Shown here: positions 1 through 8,715 of the stretch, in pieces
Numbering within the stretch: the stretch's first letter is position 1
How the letters are laid out: the number at the start of each line of letters is the position of its first letter
Assembly (NCBI RefSeq): GCF_014192745.1
Contig: NZ_JACHYJ010000007.1
Location: 1-64,000 of the forward strand
DNA length: 64,000 nt
Reading direction: 5' to 3'
Source of the DNA: Luteimonas sp. RC10
Lineage (GTDB): Bacteria; Pseudomonadota; Gammaproteobacteria; Xanthomonadales; Xanthomonadaceae
Translations under genes and position numbers: made by a program
The notes under the pieces: model-generated
Seen by the model: only the letters and a program-made list of their open reading frames with translations
What the model was told of the DNA's origin: nothing
Database searches by the model: none

Positions 1-120
1 CTTCCGGTCCAACATGCATCTGCCCTTGAGCCCTGAAATCAGGCTTCAAGGGTAGCGGCGGACAAGAATGGCTCCACGCTAATCCGCGAAGAACCCTTTT
101 TTTGGCCTTCGCCTTTGCTT

Positions 121-316
121 GGAAGGGGCCACGGCCTGCCGGCCGGCGGCCGCTCTCCCGCAACACGGCTGCTTTGGGTCCGGCCACGCGAAGCACGCGT
201 GGCGTTCGCATGGATGGGCGGTAGTGCCGCGCACGCCATCGCTGCTCACCGGGCCCTGACCCGGACGCGCACTCGCTCCGATCGACGAATCGGCCCGGCC
301 CGGCGCAGCGCGCCGG
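121..316 (+). repeat. Dispersed repeat, copy A
   Basis: This non-coding stretch is related to 59085-59400 (there in reverse orientation) and to 15075-15205. A diagnostic shared piece is CCACGCGAAGCACGCGTGGC, which is itself a hairpin, followed by GTTCGCATGGATG and later CCGGCCCGGCGCAGC. Apparent reading frames across it are similar between copies only because the DNA is similar. I see no gene here. The rest of positions 1-449 holds the upstream region of the barrel gene at 450. Confidence 0.6.
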
Positions 317-449
317 ACGCCAATCCAAGGTCAGACTCCCGCCGTCGGGCTGGGACATCAATGAACGGACCATTCGTTATTCGCGTCATCACTTCACGCC
401 GGCAAGACCTTCACTTACCGACCATCGCCTCCTCTTCCACGACCTTGGC

Positions 450-1376
450 ATGCCGATGTCCCCCACGCCCTTCCGCACCCTCGCTCTGGCCGCCCTGCCT
501 GCCGCCGTGGTTCTGGCCACGCTCGCGCTGCCCGCCCAGGCCCAGAGCCGCGATGATCGCTTTGTCCTGCGCGTGAGCGCCTTCAACCCCGAAGCCAAGC
601 TGGGGTTCTCGGGCAACGGCACCGTCACCGACGGCACCGACGAGGCGACGTTCGGCTTCAACGAGACCTTCGGCACCGGCCGCGAATGGCGCCCGCGCGG
701 CGCGTTCGGTTTCCGCATCAGCGACCGCCAGGCGCTGGTCGGCAACTATTACGACTATCGCCGCGACGAGACCTGGAATTACGGCGGCACCGTACTCGAC
801 ACGGGCACGATCGGCGGCAGCGGCGAGTCGATCGACATCCCCGCCGCCCGCATCGACGGCCGCCTGTCCTTCAGCCTCGCCAGCCTCAATTACGAGTACA
901 GCGTGGTCAAGAACGACAGCTTCCAGTGGGGCCTGGGCCTGGGCGTCACCTACGCCGAGCTCGAGGCCTTCGCCAACGGCGCGTCCGAAGGCACCGACCT
1001 TGTGGACCCGCAGTTCGAGACCGTCCGCTGGAAGCGCGACGGCTTCTCGCCGGGCCTGCACACCCGTCTGACCTGGATCCCGGCCGAGCGCTGGACCGTC
1101 GGCCTGGAAGCCCAGTACCTCGATACCCGCTGGGGTGATTTCCTGGATGAGCGCGGCCACTTCGAGCGCGGCGGCCTGATCGTCGAGTACATGGTCACCG
1201 AGCGCTTCGGCATCCATGCCGGTTACGACTGGTTCCGCCTGAAGCTTTCCGACGAGTACAAGGGGACGGCGCGCGCGCCCGACGGCGTCGCCGCCGGCCC
1301 CTACCCGTACGAAGGCAAGCTGACCGGCGATCTGAAGGTCCACGGCCCGATGGCGGGCGTGACCTTCCGCTTCTAA
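450..1376 (+). CDS. Outer-membrane beta-barrel protein, OmpW/opacity-like
   Basis: The 308-aa product starts with a signal peptide (hydrophobic stretch about residues 10-30, cleavage after AQA). It continues as alternating polar/aromatic strands and ends in Phe (VTFRF), the C-terminal signature recognised by the BAM machinery. Its size and strand pattern suggest an 8-stranded or slightly larger barrel of the OmpW/opacity class, but I do not recognise a precise family. The start at 450 is followed by a second ATG at 456 that could equally be used. A terminator follows directly, so the gene is probably monocistronic. The substrate is unknown. Confidence 0.75.
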   Translation: MPMSPTPFRTLALAALPAAVVLATLALPAQAQSRDDRFVLRVSAFNPEAKLGFSGNGTVTDGTDEATFGFNETFGTGREWRPRGAFGFRISDRQALVGNYYDYRRDETWNYGGTVLDTGTIGGSGESIDIPAARIDGRLSFSLASLNYEYSVVKNDSFQWGLGLGVTYAELEAFANGASEGTDLVDPQFETVRWKRDGFSPGLHTRLTWIPAERWTVGLEAQYLDTRWGDFLDERGHFERGGLIVEYMVTERFGIHAGYDWFRLKLSDEYKGTARAPDGVAAGPYPYEGKLTGDLKVHGPMAGVTFRF

Positions 1377-1405
1377 GCCGACCTCTCGGCAACGGATGGA
1401 CGACG

Positions 1406-1434
1406 AAGCCGCGGCCCAGCCGCGGCTTTGTTCT
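1406..1434 (+). terminator. Rho-independent terminator after the barrel gene
   Basis: AAGCCGCGGC and GCCGCGGCTT form a perfect 10-bp stem around the loop CCA, followed by TTGTTCTTT. It sits 30 bp after the stop of the barrel gene and before the convergent halogenase gene. Confidence 0.75.
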
Positions 1435-1457
1435 TTCTGTTCTTTCCGCCGATCCGC

Positions 1458-2987
1458 TTACCGCACTGCGGATGGTGCGCCCCACACCGCGGCATCCGCC
1501 TTGCAGTAACGATCGATGAAGGCCTGCTGGGAGGGCATCTGCTCGACCGCACGTTCGACCGGCTCGCGGATCGCGCGCAGCAAGTGACGCAGGTCCTCGT
1601 CGCGCAGCGCGCGCGCCAGGGGATGATGCTGTCGGGGCACGATGCCCTGCCCCAGCAGCACATGCGTCCACGAATCGACACGGAACAGTTCATCGGCGCC
1701 CTGCCAGGCATGCGCACGCTCGCGCCAGGCCTGCAGCCGGACCTCCAGCGATGGCGGCAGCGCCATGTCCCGGCACGCCGCCCACATCGGCTCGTCGCGC
1801 TGGTTGGCGTGGTAATGCAGGATGATGAAATCCCGCACGTGCTCCATCTCCGCGCGACTGACCGCGTTGAACTGGTCCACCAGCGCTGGTGAGAGACCGT
1901 CGAACGGGAACAGCTGGATCAGCCGCACGACGGCACTGATGGTCAAGTGCAGGCTGGTCGATTCCAGAGGTTCGATGAAACCGCTGGCCAGCCCCAGCGA
2001 GACCACGTTGCCGTTCCAGGCCTGGCGCCGACGTCCGGTGCGGAACGGCACCACCCAGGGATCGCGCAGCGGCCGCGCGCAGACATCGCGCAGCAGTTTG
2101 GCCTGCGCCTGGTCGTCGGACATGTACCGGCTGGAAAACACCAGGCCGCAACCGACCCGATGCTGCAACGGGATATGCCACCGCCAGCCCGCCTCATGCG
2201 CGATCGCACGCGTGTACGGCACCGGTGGGCCCACCGATTCGGTCTGGACCGCCACCGCCCGGTCGCAGGGAAGCCACTGGTTCCAGTCCTCGTACCCGGT
2301 CTGCAAGGTCTGCTCGATCAACAGGCCGCGAAAGCCGGTGCAATCGATGAACAGGTCGCCGTCGATCCGCCGGTCTCCGTCCAGCACCAGGGCCGCGACA
2401 TGACCACTGGTCGCATGACGCACCACCGCTTCGATCCGGCCCTCGACGCGCACCAGCCCATGGCGCTCGGCCTGCGCGCGCAGGAACTTCGCATAGAGGC
2501 CGGCGTCGAGATGGTAGGCGTAGTTGACCTGCGGATCGGTGTCGAGCGAGAACCGGTCGGCGCGCGAGGCGAGCGTCTCCAGGCAGAAGTCGCCCAGTTC
2601 CGACGGCATGCCGCGGCGACGGCTGTCGAGCCAGAAATGATGGAAGGCCGCGGCCCACGTCCCCTGTCCTGTCGCACCGAAGGGATGGATGTAGCGATCG
2701 CCGGGGCGCCGCCAATGCTCGAACGAAATCGAAAGCTTGAACGTGCCGGACACCGCACGCAGGAACGCCTGCTCATCGATCTGCACGAAGCGGTGGAAGG
2801 TGCGGATCGGCGGCACGGTGGACTCCCCCACACCCACGGTGCCGATCTGCTCGGATTCCACCAGTGTGATGTCCAGCCGGTCCCGGAACTGGTGGGCGAG
2901 CGCGCACGCGGCCAGCCAACCCGCCGTACCGCCGCCGGCGATCACCACCTTGCGTATCCGGCCAGGCGGTGCCTGGTGCTCGTCCAT
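1458..2987 (-). CDS. Tryptophan-halogenase-family flavoprotein
   Basis: This is a flavin-dependent halogenase of the PrnA/RebH superfamily, 509 aa. Visible motifs are the FAD-binding GGGTAGW (18-24), the halogenase signature WRWHIP (268-273), the lysine of FKLSISFEHW (K84, equivalent to PrnA K79) that carries hypohalous acid to the substrate, and the active-site glutamate region EPLESTS (339-345). The ATG at 2987 has GGGAGG 8 nt upstream and is preferred over an in-frame GTG at 3011. It is the last gene of the TonB receptor > SapC > cupin > halogenase cluster. Members in such clusters are common in Xanthomonadaceae and Caulobacterales. Their natural substrate is generally unknown and need not be free tryptophan. 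Confidence 0.9.
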   Translation of the reverse strand: MDEHQAPPGRIRKVVIAGGGTAGWLAACALAHQFRDRLDITLVESEQIGTVGVGESTVPPIRTFHRFVQIDEQAFLRAVSGTFKLSISFEHWRRPGDRYIHPFGATGQGTWAAAFHHFWLDSRRRGMPSELGDFCLETLASRADRFSLDTDPQVNYAYHLDAGLYAKFLRAQAERHGLVRVEGRIEAVVRHATSGHVAALVLDGDRRIDGDLFIDCTGFRGLLIEQTLQTGYEDWNQWLPCDRAVAVQTESVGPPVPYTRAIAHEAGWRWHIPLQHRVGCGLVFSSRYMSDDQAQAKLLRDVCARPLRDPWVVPFRTGRRRQAWNGNVVSLGLASGFIEPLESTSLHLTISAVVRLIQLFPFDGLSPALVDQFNAVSRAEMEHVRDFIILHYHANQRDEPMWAACRDMALPPSLEVRLQAWRERAHAWQGADELFRVDSWTHVLLGQGIVPRQHHPLARALRDEDLRHLLRAIREPVERAVEQMPSQQAFIDRYCKADAAVWGAPSAVR

Positions 2988-3007
2988 TGCCTCGCCTCCC
3001 TGTCCGC

Positions 3008-4021
3008 TCACCGGTTCAACTGGCCGAGCAACAAGGCGCGGATGCGTCGCGCCCGTGTCTCGTCAATCGGCCCCAGCACATCGCGCGCCGGTTCGGGGAT
3101 GTGCGCGCCCGCGCGCGCGCTCGGCCCGAACACGTAGTAGTCGAATACCTGGCGCCAGGCCGCCTTGTCGCGCTCGGGCAGGTCGCGGATCGCCCACAGC
3201 GCGTGCTGCAGCGCCGACACCGGCGACGGCAGGAACGCCGGCACATTGCGCCACCAGTAATTGACCAGCACGTTGAACGGCGCGAGGCTGCGCACGTGGT
3301 GCCACCACATGCCCGGGATGAAGATCGCATCGCCCGGCACCAGCAGCGCGGTCTGCGCGTGCGCCAGCGCCTGGCCAAAGCGCGGATAGCGTGCGTGATC
3401 GGGCCGATCGAAGTCGACCAGGCTCACGACCTGCCCGCCGGGCGTGGGATCGAGCGGCCCCGGGTAGAGGTTGTCGATCTGCTCGGGCGGGAACACGGTG
3501 AACGCCCGCTGCCCCACCGCGCAGACGGCCAGGTTGTCCGGCACGTCGTAATGGCAGGAGGCCACGACCCGGTTGCCGATCCAGATGCCGGGCGCCGCGG
3601 GGATACCGCGGTCGGCCAGGTGCAGATCGTTCTCCTGACTGAAGCCCGGCAACGCGCCCGCCACCGACAACGAGGCGACGTAGTGGGTCGGCGGCTGCGG
3701 ATCGTCGAGATGGGCCGCGATCGCATCCAGGACCTCGCCGAGTCCACCGCGACGGACCTCGACATTCAGAGCAGTGAAGTCCTCGGTATAGAACGGGCGC
3801 CCCTGGATCTCGGGAGCGCCGAACGAATAGGGGACCGGTCGGCCGGTGTCGAAGCCGCGCAGATACGCCATGGCCGAGGCGGTGGACGCCTCGCCCGCAC
3901 GCACCAGTCCCCAGTCGCGCGCCACCCCTTTGAGCAGCACTGGCTGCCCCTCGGACACCAGCCTATCGAGCGGCAGCGCGGCCGCGTCGCGAACCTCGAT
4001 TGCGCGCATGGCCGACGGCAT
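3008..4021 (-). CDS. Cupin-like (JmjC/Cupin_8) domain protein
   Basis: The 337-aa protein has the Cupin_8/JmjC fold. The metal site shows as HYD (HxD, in ASCHYDVPDN) and a distal His in MWWHHV. Such proteins are usually Fe(II)/2-oxoglutarate dioxygenases acting on proteins or small molecules. It lies 4 bp after SapC and 20 bp before the halogenase, so it is co-transcribed with both. Two starts are possible (4021 or 4009), neither with a clear ribosome-binding site. The association with SapC, a halogenase and a TonB receptor suggests a role in processing an imported substrate, but that is inference from context. Confidence 0.85.
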   Translation of the reverse strand: MPSAMRAIEVRDAAALPLDRLVSEGQPVLLKGVARDWGLVRAGEASTASAMAYLRGFDTGRPVPYSFGAPEIQGRPFYTEDFTALNVEVRRGGLGEVLDAIAAHLDDPQPPTHYVASLSVAGALPGFSQENDLHLADRGIPAAPGIWIGNRVVASCHYDVPDNLAVCAVGQRAFTVFPPEQIDNLYPGPLDPTPGGQVVSLVDFDRPDHARYPRFGQALAHAQTALLVPGDAIFIPGMWWHHVRSLAPFNVLVNYWWRNVPAFLPSPVSALQHALWAIRDLPERDKAAWRQVFDYYVFGPSARAGAHIPEPARDVLGPIDETRARRIRALLLGQLNR

Positions 4022-4025
4022 GCGC

Positions 4026-4781
4026 TCAGGCGTCCGCGCGTGGCATCGCCGCGTCCTGCTCGCGCAGGCGACGCTGCTTTTCGGCCATCAGCCGGCGCAC
4101 GTTGTGCAGCGAGGCCAGGACCAGATACGCCCCTTCCAGATAGCCCGCCTGGTTCAATCGCGCCAGCGCCGGTCCGTCCAGCGCGGCCAGGGCCTCGCGG
4201 TCGATGCTGTACAGACCCGCGACATCCACCCGATGGCGCTCGTCCAGGTCCACCGCCAGCGTCACCGGCTGGATCAGCCCCAGCGCATCGAAGGCCGCGA
4301 GCATGGCCGCGCCGAACGCGACCCCATCGCGGATGCCGCGCAGCACACCGGCGACATGCTCGAGGTACGGGCTGTGGCCGCCCTGCGGCAGGAACACTGC
4401 CTCGCCCTCGCCCATGCGGACCCGCGGATGATCCAGATCGACGTGGATCACCGGCTCGCGGCACAGCTCGCCGTCGATGCGCTGCTCCTGGAAGCCGATC
4501 AGGAACGGCCCCTTCGCCGCGGCGCCGGGCAGGTAGGCGGCGTTCCATCGGCCGTCGCGCAGGTACAGGTTCTCCCGCTGTTCGAATCCCAGCAACGCCA
4601 CCGAGGCCCACTGCCCGTCCGCGTCCTTGCGGAAGAAGATCGGGTATTCGCGCTGCAGTTCGGCGTACTCGCTGGGGAATGCCGGCAGCATGCCCACGTC
4701 GTCGCCGAACTGCGCGCCGAAGCCGGTCGCCACGCGCAGATCCTTGTGCGCCACGTTGTTGAGCAATTCGTAACGCGCCAT
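4026..4781 (-). CDS. SapC family protein
   Basis: The 251-aa product matches the SapC family (first noted in Campylobacter S-layer loci), beginning MARYELLNNVAHKDLRV. The biochemical role of SapC is not established. The family repeatedly sits beside TonB receptors and halogenase-like proteins in Xanthomonadaceae and Caulobacterales. The start at 4781 is chosen because GGAGAGGTG immediately precedes the ATG. A longer in-frame extension lacks a binding site. It lies 49 bp after the receptor stop and 4 bp before the cupin gene. Confidence 0.88.
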   Translation of the reverse strand: MARYELLNNVAHKDLRVATGFGAQFGDDVGMLPAFPSEYAELQREYPIFFRKDADGQWASVALLGFEQRENLYLRDGRWNAAYLPGAAAKGPFLIGFQEQRIDGELCREPVIHVDLDHPRVRMGEGEAVFLPQGGHSPYLEHVAGVLRGIRDGVAFGAAMLAAFDALGLIQPVTLAVDLDERHRVDVAGLYSIDREALAALDGPALARLNQAGYLEGAYLVLASLHNVRRLMAEKQRRLREQDAAMPRADA

Positions 4782-4830
4782 CACCTCTCCACCGTGCGGG
4801 ATCGAACTCTGCAACGTCGCGCCGTGCCCC

Positions 4831-7800
4831 TCAGAACTTGTAGCGCACCCCCAGCATGTAGCGCGGACGCTGATCGGCCAGCTTCATGATCTGCTGATCG
4901 GTACGCGCGTGCCAACGCACCTCCTCGCTGGTCAGGTTGATCGCTTCCAGCCCGAACGACCAGTGCGCGTCGAGCGCGTAGTTCACGCTCAGATCCCACT
5001 GCTGGTAGGCCTCCACGTAGTAGGGGTTCCGGCTGGCGCCCTGGTTGGCGAGGATCAGATACTCGTCGCGCCAGTTCCAGGCCAGGCGGACCGACCAGCC
5101 GAACTTCTCGTACATGAACATGACGTTGGCGGTATCGCTCAGCCCGGTCAGCGAGAACTGGTCGATGCCCGGGTCGCCGCCATCGTCGTAGCCGACATCG
5201 CCCTGCACGATGGTGTAGTTGGCCAGGATCCCGAACCCGCTGTCGCCGAAGAAGTACTGGCCGCCAAGCTCCCAACCGTGCAGCTTGGACTGGTTCTGGT
5301 TGATCGGCCGGTTAACGTTGAACAGGTACAGCGGATCGTCCGGCGTGCCGTACAGATCGTAGGCGGCCTCGGTCGCCAGCGCCTGGGCGCCGGTGCCGTT
5401 GAACGCCCCCAGCCCCGCCGGATCGTTGCGCAGCAGCGCCAGCGCGGTGAACAGCGAGGTGTCGTTGCCCGAGCACGCGGCCGCGTTGGCCGGCCCCACC
5501 TGCTCGCGGCATTGCGCACTCTGCAGGAACGCGAGCGCGGCCTGGGCGTCGGGGCCCGAGGTCGGGTCGGTCAGGCCGTAGAGCGATTCCTGGCTCACCG
5601 TGTTGCCGACGAAATTGCTGACCGACTTGTGCCAGTAGGTCAGCGAGACGTAGCTCGATTCGGCGAAGTACCACTCCAGCGCGAAGTCGAGATTGTCCGA
5701 CTCCAGCGGCTTGAGCGACGGGTTCTGCGCGTTGCCGCTCGCCCGGCTGGACGGGTCCAGCAGGACCGAACCGAAGGGCTGCTGCGCGCCGGGGCCTGCG
5801 TAGAGATTGCCGTAGGGTGCGCGCGCAATGCTCTTTCCGAACGAGGCCCGGCCCTTGAGCTGGTCGGTGAAGTCGATACTGAAATCCAGGTTCGGCAGGA
5901 TGTAGCTGTAACTGCTCGACTCGCTGAAGGGTTCGAGCTCGTCGGACAGCACGATGCGGAAATCGTTGTTGGATTGCCACTCGATCGCCTCGGGGGTGGC
6001 GATGACCGAGGTGGAGACGACATCGGTGGTCTCGTAGCGCACACCGATGCGGGTATTGGTCGTGAAGCCGCCCAGTTCGCCATCCAGCGAGACCTGCATG
6101 TAGGCCGAGCGGGTCTTCTCCTCCACCCGGTTGTCCGCCGCGTTCTGCGGGCTCACGCCCAGGCCGACGCCGTACTGCCCCCGCGCCCATTGCGCGAGCG
6201 CGCCGGCATCGCCCCGCCAGGCCGGCCAGCTGCTGATGCTGCGCCCGTGGAACAGGCCCACCAAGTCGAGTGGCTGGAGCAGATCCATCAGGCCGCCCGC
6301 CACATCCGCATCGACATTGGCCACGCCCCAGTCGCCCAGTGTCGAGTACGCCTCGGCGGCCTGCAGACGGTGGGTCTTCGCGGTGCTGGAATCCACGCCG
6401 AACTGGAAGCGGCCCTGATCGAACATCCATTCGCCGTCGAGTCGGGCCTGCTCGATCTCGCTGACCTGGGTCTGCGCATTGACCCGCAGCACCTGGGAGC
6501 CGATCTCGCCGGCGACGAAGCCGGGATTGACCACCCCGTTGGTGCCGGCGATCGCGTCGGCGGTCGTCGGATACCAGGTCTGGGTGCCGACCGGCAGACC
6601 GTTGTTGAAGACCAGTTCCTGCACCCAGGAGCCGCCGCAATGCGGCCCGGTGGTGCAGTTGTTGGTGCCCGCCACACTCATGAAGATCGAGCCGCCACCG
6701 GTCAGCGGATCGTTGGGCAGACTCTCGGTCTTGGAGTTGTGCGCATCGAAACTCAGCCGGAAATCGCTGTTGACGTCCCAGACCGCGTTGAAGCCCAGCG
6801 AGCCCAGCCGATACTTCTGCATGCTGCGCTGCTGCTCGAGGCCGAAGTCCTTGGTGCCGGCGATTTCACGCAGGTAGATCGGCGTGGCCACCGCGCCGGA
6901 GGTATCGAACTCGACGTGGGTGTAGTCGCTGTTCTGCAACCACATGCCCTGCTCGCCGCGATTTTCGGTGATCTCGTTGGTGGAGTAGGTGTAGTCCAGC
7001 GTCAGGGTCAGACTGTCGGTGGGCGCGAACTGCAGCACCGCCTGGCCGTTGATGCGCTCGCGATCGAACTCGGAGAACGCGTAGCGCAGGTCGTTGGGGC
7101 GTGCGTAGAGGTCGCCCACGCCCGGCGCATTGGTCACCTGCGGATTGCCCGGCATCGTGCCCGTCCACGGCTGGACGTTCCAGTAGTTCTCGGTGGCCTG
7201 CACCGAGCCACCCTTGCGCTTCTGGTAGCTGCCGCTCAAGCCCACACCGAAGGTCCGGTCGGCGTTGGTGTAACTGAAGATGCCCGACAGTTCGGGCGTC
7301 AGATCGTCGTCGAACAGCTGGCTGCGATCGGACACCGCCTTGGCGCCGGCACTGGCGACGATGCCGGTGTGGTTGAAGGGCCTGTCGGTGAGGATATTGA
7401 TGGTTGCGCCCATGCCGCCGCTCGGCACGTGCGCCTGACTGGTCTTGTACACCTCGATGCCGCTGATCGATTCGGCCGCCAACTGCGCGAAGTTGAACGC
7501 GCGCGTCCCGCCATCGACGCCGCCGATGGCGACCTGGCCGGCCGCGCCAAAGGCGTCGGCGCCCGGCACCTGGCGACCATTGAGGGTGACCATGTTGAAC
7601 TGTGGCCCGAAACCGCGGGCCGTGACCTGCGCGCCTTCGCCATCGCGGCGTTCGATCGAGATGCCGGTGATGCGCTGCAGCGACTCGGCGAGATTGGTGT
7701 CGGGAAATTTGCCGATGTCCTCGGCGCTGATCGCATCGACCACGCCCGCCGCCTCGCGCTTGGTGTCCATCGCCTGGCTGAGGCTGTTGCGGATGCCGCT

Positions 7801-7974
7801 GACCACGACCGCATCGAGCGTCGTGGCGTCCTGCGGCGCGGACGCGGCCCGCGTGTCCGCACTCGAACTGGGCGGCGTTGACGGTTGCTGTGCGAACGCG
7901 GGATTGATGATCAGCACACCTCCCACGAAGGTGAACATTGCCGTCGACTTCAAACGCCTGAACTTCATGCTCAT
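4831..7974 (-). CDS. TonB-dependent receptor (Xanthomonas/Caulobacter type)
   Basis: The 1047-aa outer-membrane receptor has a signal peptide ending AFA-QQP (about residue 29), a TonB box (TTLDAVVVSG), a plug domain (RNSLSQAMDTKREA, GKFPDTNLAESLQRITGISI, VTARGF) and a large barrel ending RYKF. This plug pattern marks the TonB-Xanth-Caul subfamily, which often imports plant- or animal-derived glycans. The start is ATG 7974 (MSMKF) or 7968; GAGGA lies upstream, and the 78 codons further upstream look non-coding. It heads the cluster. The LacI-like operator far upstream suggests carbohydrate control. No glycoside hydrolase is present, so the ligand is unknown. Confidence 0.93.
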   Translation of the reverse strand: MSMKFRRLKSTAMFTFVGGVLIINPAFAQQPSTPPSSSADTRAASAPQDATTLDAVVVSGIRNSLSQAMDTKREAAGVVDAISAEDIGKFPDTNLAESLQRITGISIERRDGEGAQVTARGFGPQFNMVTLNGRQVPGADAFGAAGQVAIGGVDGGTRAFNFAQLAAESISGIEVYKTSQAHVPSGGMGATINILTDRPFNHTGIVASAGAKAVSDRSQLFDDDLTPELSGIFSYTNADRTFGVGLSGSYQKRKGGSVQATENYWNVQPWTGTMPGNPQVTNAPGVGDLYARPNDLRYAFSEFDRERINGQAVLQFAPTDSLTLTLDYTYSTNEITENRGEQGMWLQNSDYTHVEFDTSGAVATPIYLREIAGTKDFGLEQQRSMQKYRLGSLGFNAVWDVNSDFRLSFDAHNSKTESLPNDPLTGGGSIFMSVAGTNNCTTGPHCGGSWVQELVFNNGLPVGTQTWYPTTADAIAGTNGVVNPGFVAGEIGSQVLRVNAQTQVSEIEQARLDGEWMFDQGRFQFGVDSSTAKTHRLQAAEAYSTLGDWGVANVDADVAGGLMDLLQPLDLVGLFHGRSISSWPAWRGDAGALAQWARGQYGVGLGVSPQNAADNRVEEKTRSAYMQVSLDGELGGFTTNTRIGVRYETTDVVSTSVIATPEAIEWQSNNDFRIVLSDELEPFSESSSYSYILPNLDFSIDFTDQLKGRASFGKSIARAPYGNLYAGPGAQQPFGSVLLDPSSRASGNAQNPSLKPLESDNLDFALEWYFAESSYVSLTYWHKSVSNFVGNTVSQESLYGLTDPTSGPDAQAALAFLQSAQCREQVGPANAAACSGNDTSLFTALALLRNDPAGLGAFNGTGAQALATEAAYDLYGTPDDPLYLFNVNRPINQNQSKLHGWELGGQYFFGDSGFGILANYTIVQGDVGYDDGGDPGIDQFSLTGLSDTANVMFMYEKFGWSVRLAWNWRDEYLILANQGASRNPYYVEAYQQWDLSVNYALDAHWSFGLEAINLTSEEVRWHARTDQQIMKLADQRPRYMLGVRYKF

Positions 7975-8125
7975 TGACGGGTCCTCAGCATCGGAATGGG
8001 AACAACCGCGAGCTGGCCGCTCCCGGCGTACGTCACGATCCGTCTCCGCAGGTGGCGGATGCGGCACTACCGACTTCTGCAGCTTGCATGCGCGCTCGAA
8101 CTCGACGAAGCGCCCGCCTCCCAGC

Positions 8126-8177
8126 CAAACGGGCGCCCACAAACGGCAGCGTCCGTTTGCCCTGTTCTTGCAAACGA
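8126..8177. promoter_or_regulatory. Four CAAACG half-sites upstream of the TonB receptor
   Basis: CAAACG occurs at 8126-8131 and 8140-8145, CGTTTG at 8154-8159 and CAAACG at 8171-8176. Together they build two overlapping inverted repeats: AAACGG-N6-CCGTTT (8141-8158) and CGTTTGC-N9-GCAAACG (8154-8176). They lie 150-200 bp upstream of the receptor start. A regulator site is plausible but unproven. Confidence 0.35.
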
Positions 8178-8273
8178 TCCTGGTGAAACGGTCTTCGTCA
8201 CCCCGCACCGCGCCCGGCCCCCTGCCTGGCGCATTGCCTCCAGCTCACCCGCATGTCGCGAAAGGCAGCCGAC

Positions 8274-8287
8274 TGATAGCGCTACCA
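8274..8287. promoter_or_regulatory. LacI-family-like operator
   Basis: TGATAGCGCTACCA is a 14-bp palindrome with one mismatch and the central CG typical of LacI/GalR-family operators. It lies 300 bp upstream of the TonB receptor start. The rest of the roughly 740-bp gap 7975-8715 shows no gene I can support. Confidence 0.45.
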
Positions 8288-8715
8288 TTTCGGCGCCAGG
8301 TGTATAGCGACCGGTGGGCTTTGTCACCATGCACTGCAACAAAGCGGTTCTGCGTGTCGCCCCGCGCTGGGCACGTCGGAACGCGATCGGCATAGGCGCC
8401 CGTTGCGCGCTCCGCGTTCCAGGCGGGCGGGCTTGCCGACGTGGATCAAAGGTCTGCTCAGGCGGCCTGGACGATGCTGACGGCCTGCAGCAGCCTGTGG
8501 GCGCCGCGCCCCCTGCAGCCTGTCGGGTGCTCGCCACGCAAGTCGGGGTTGCGCGCGGCTGTTTGCGCGCGCATCGAGTGACGGCCGGCACGGACCGCGC
8601 GCAGACCGCGCAGGACACTGCACGCTGGCGATGCATGCCACCGTCTTTCGACGGCAGCGGCGGCGTGCCGGCCCACGCAATGGACCGGCATGCGCGGCAT
8701 GGCCGCGGTGGGCGA

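Noticed and set aside
4909..7881. A 990-codon plus-strand reading frame
   Set aside because: It is antisense to the TonB receptor, which has complete domains; long antisense frames are expected at 70% GC.
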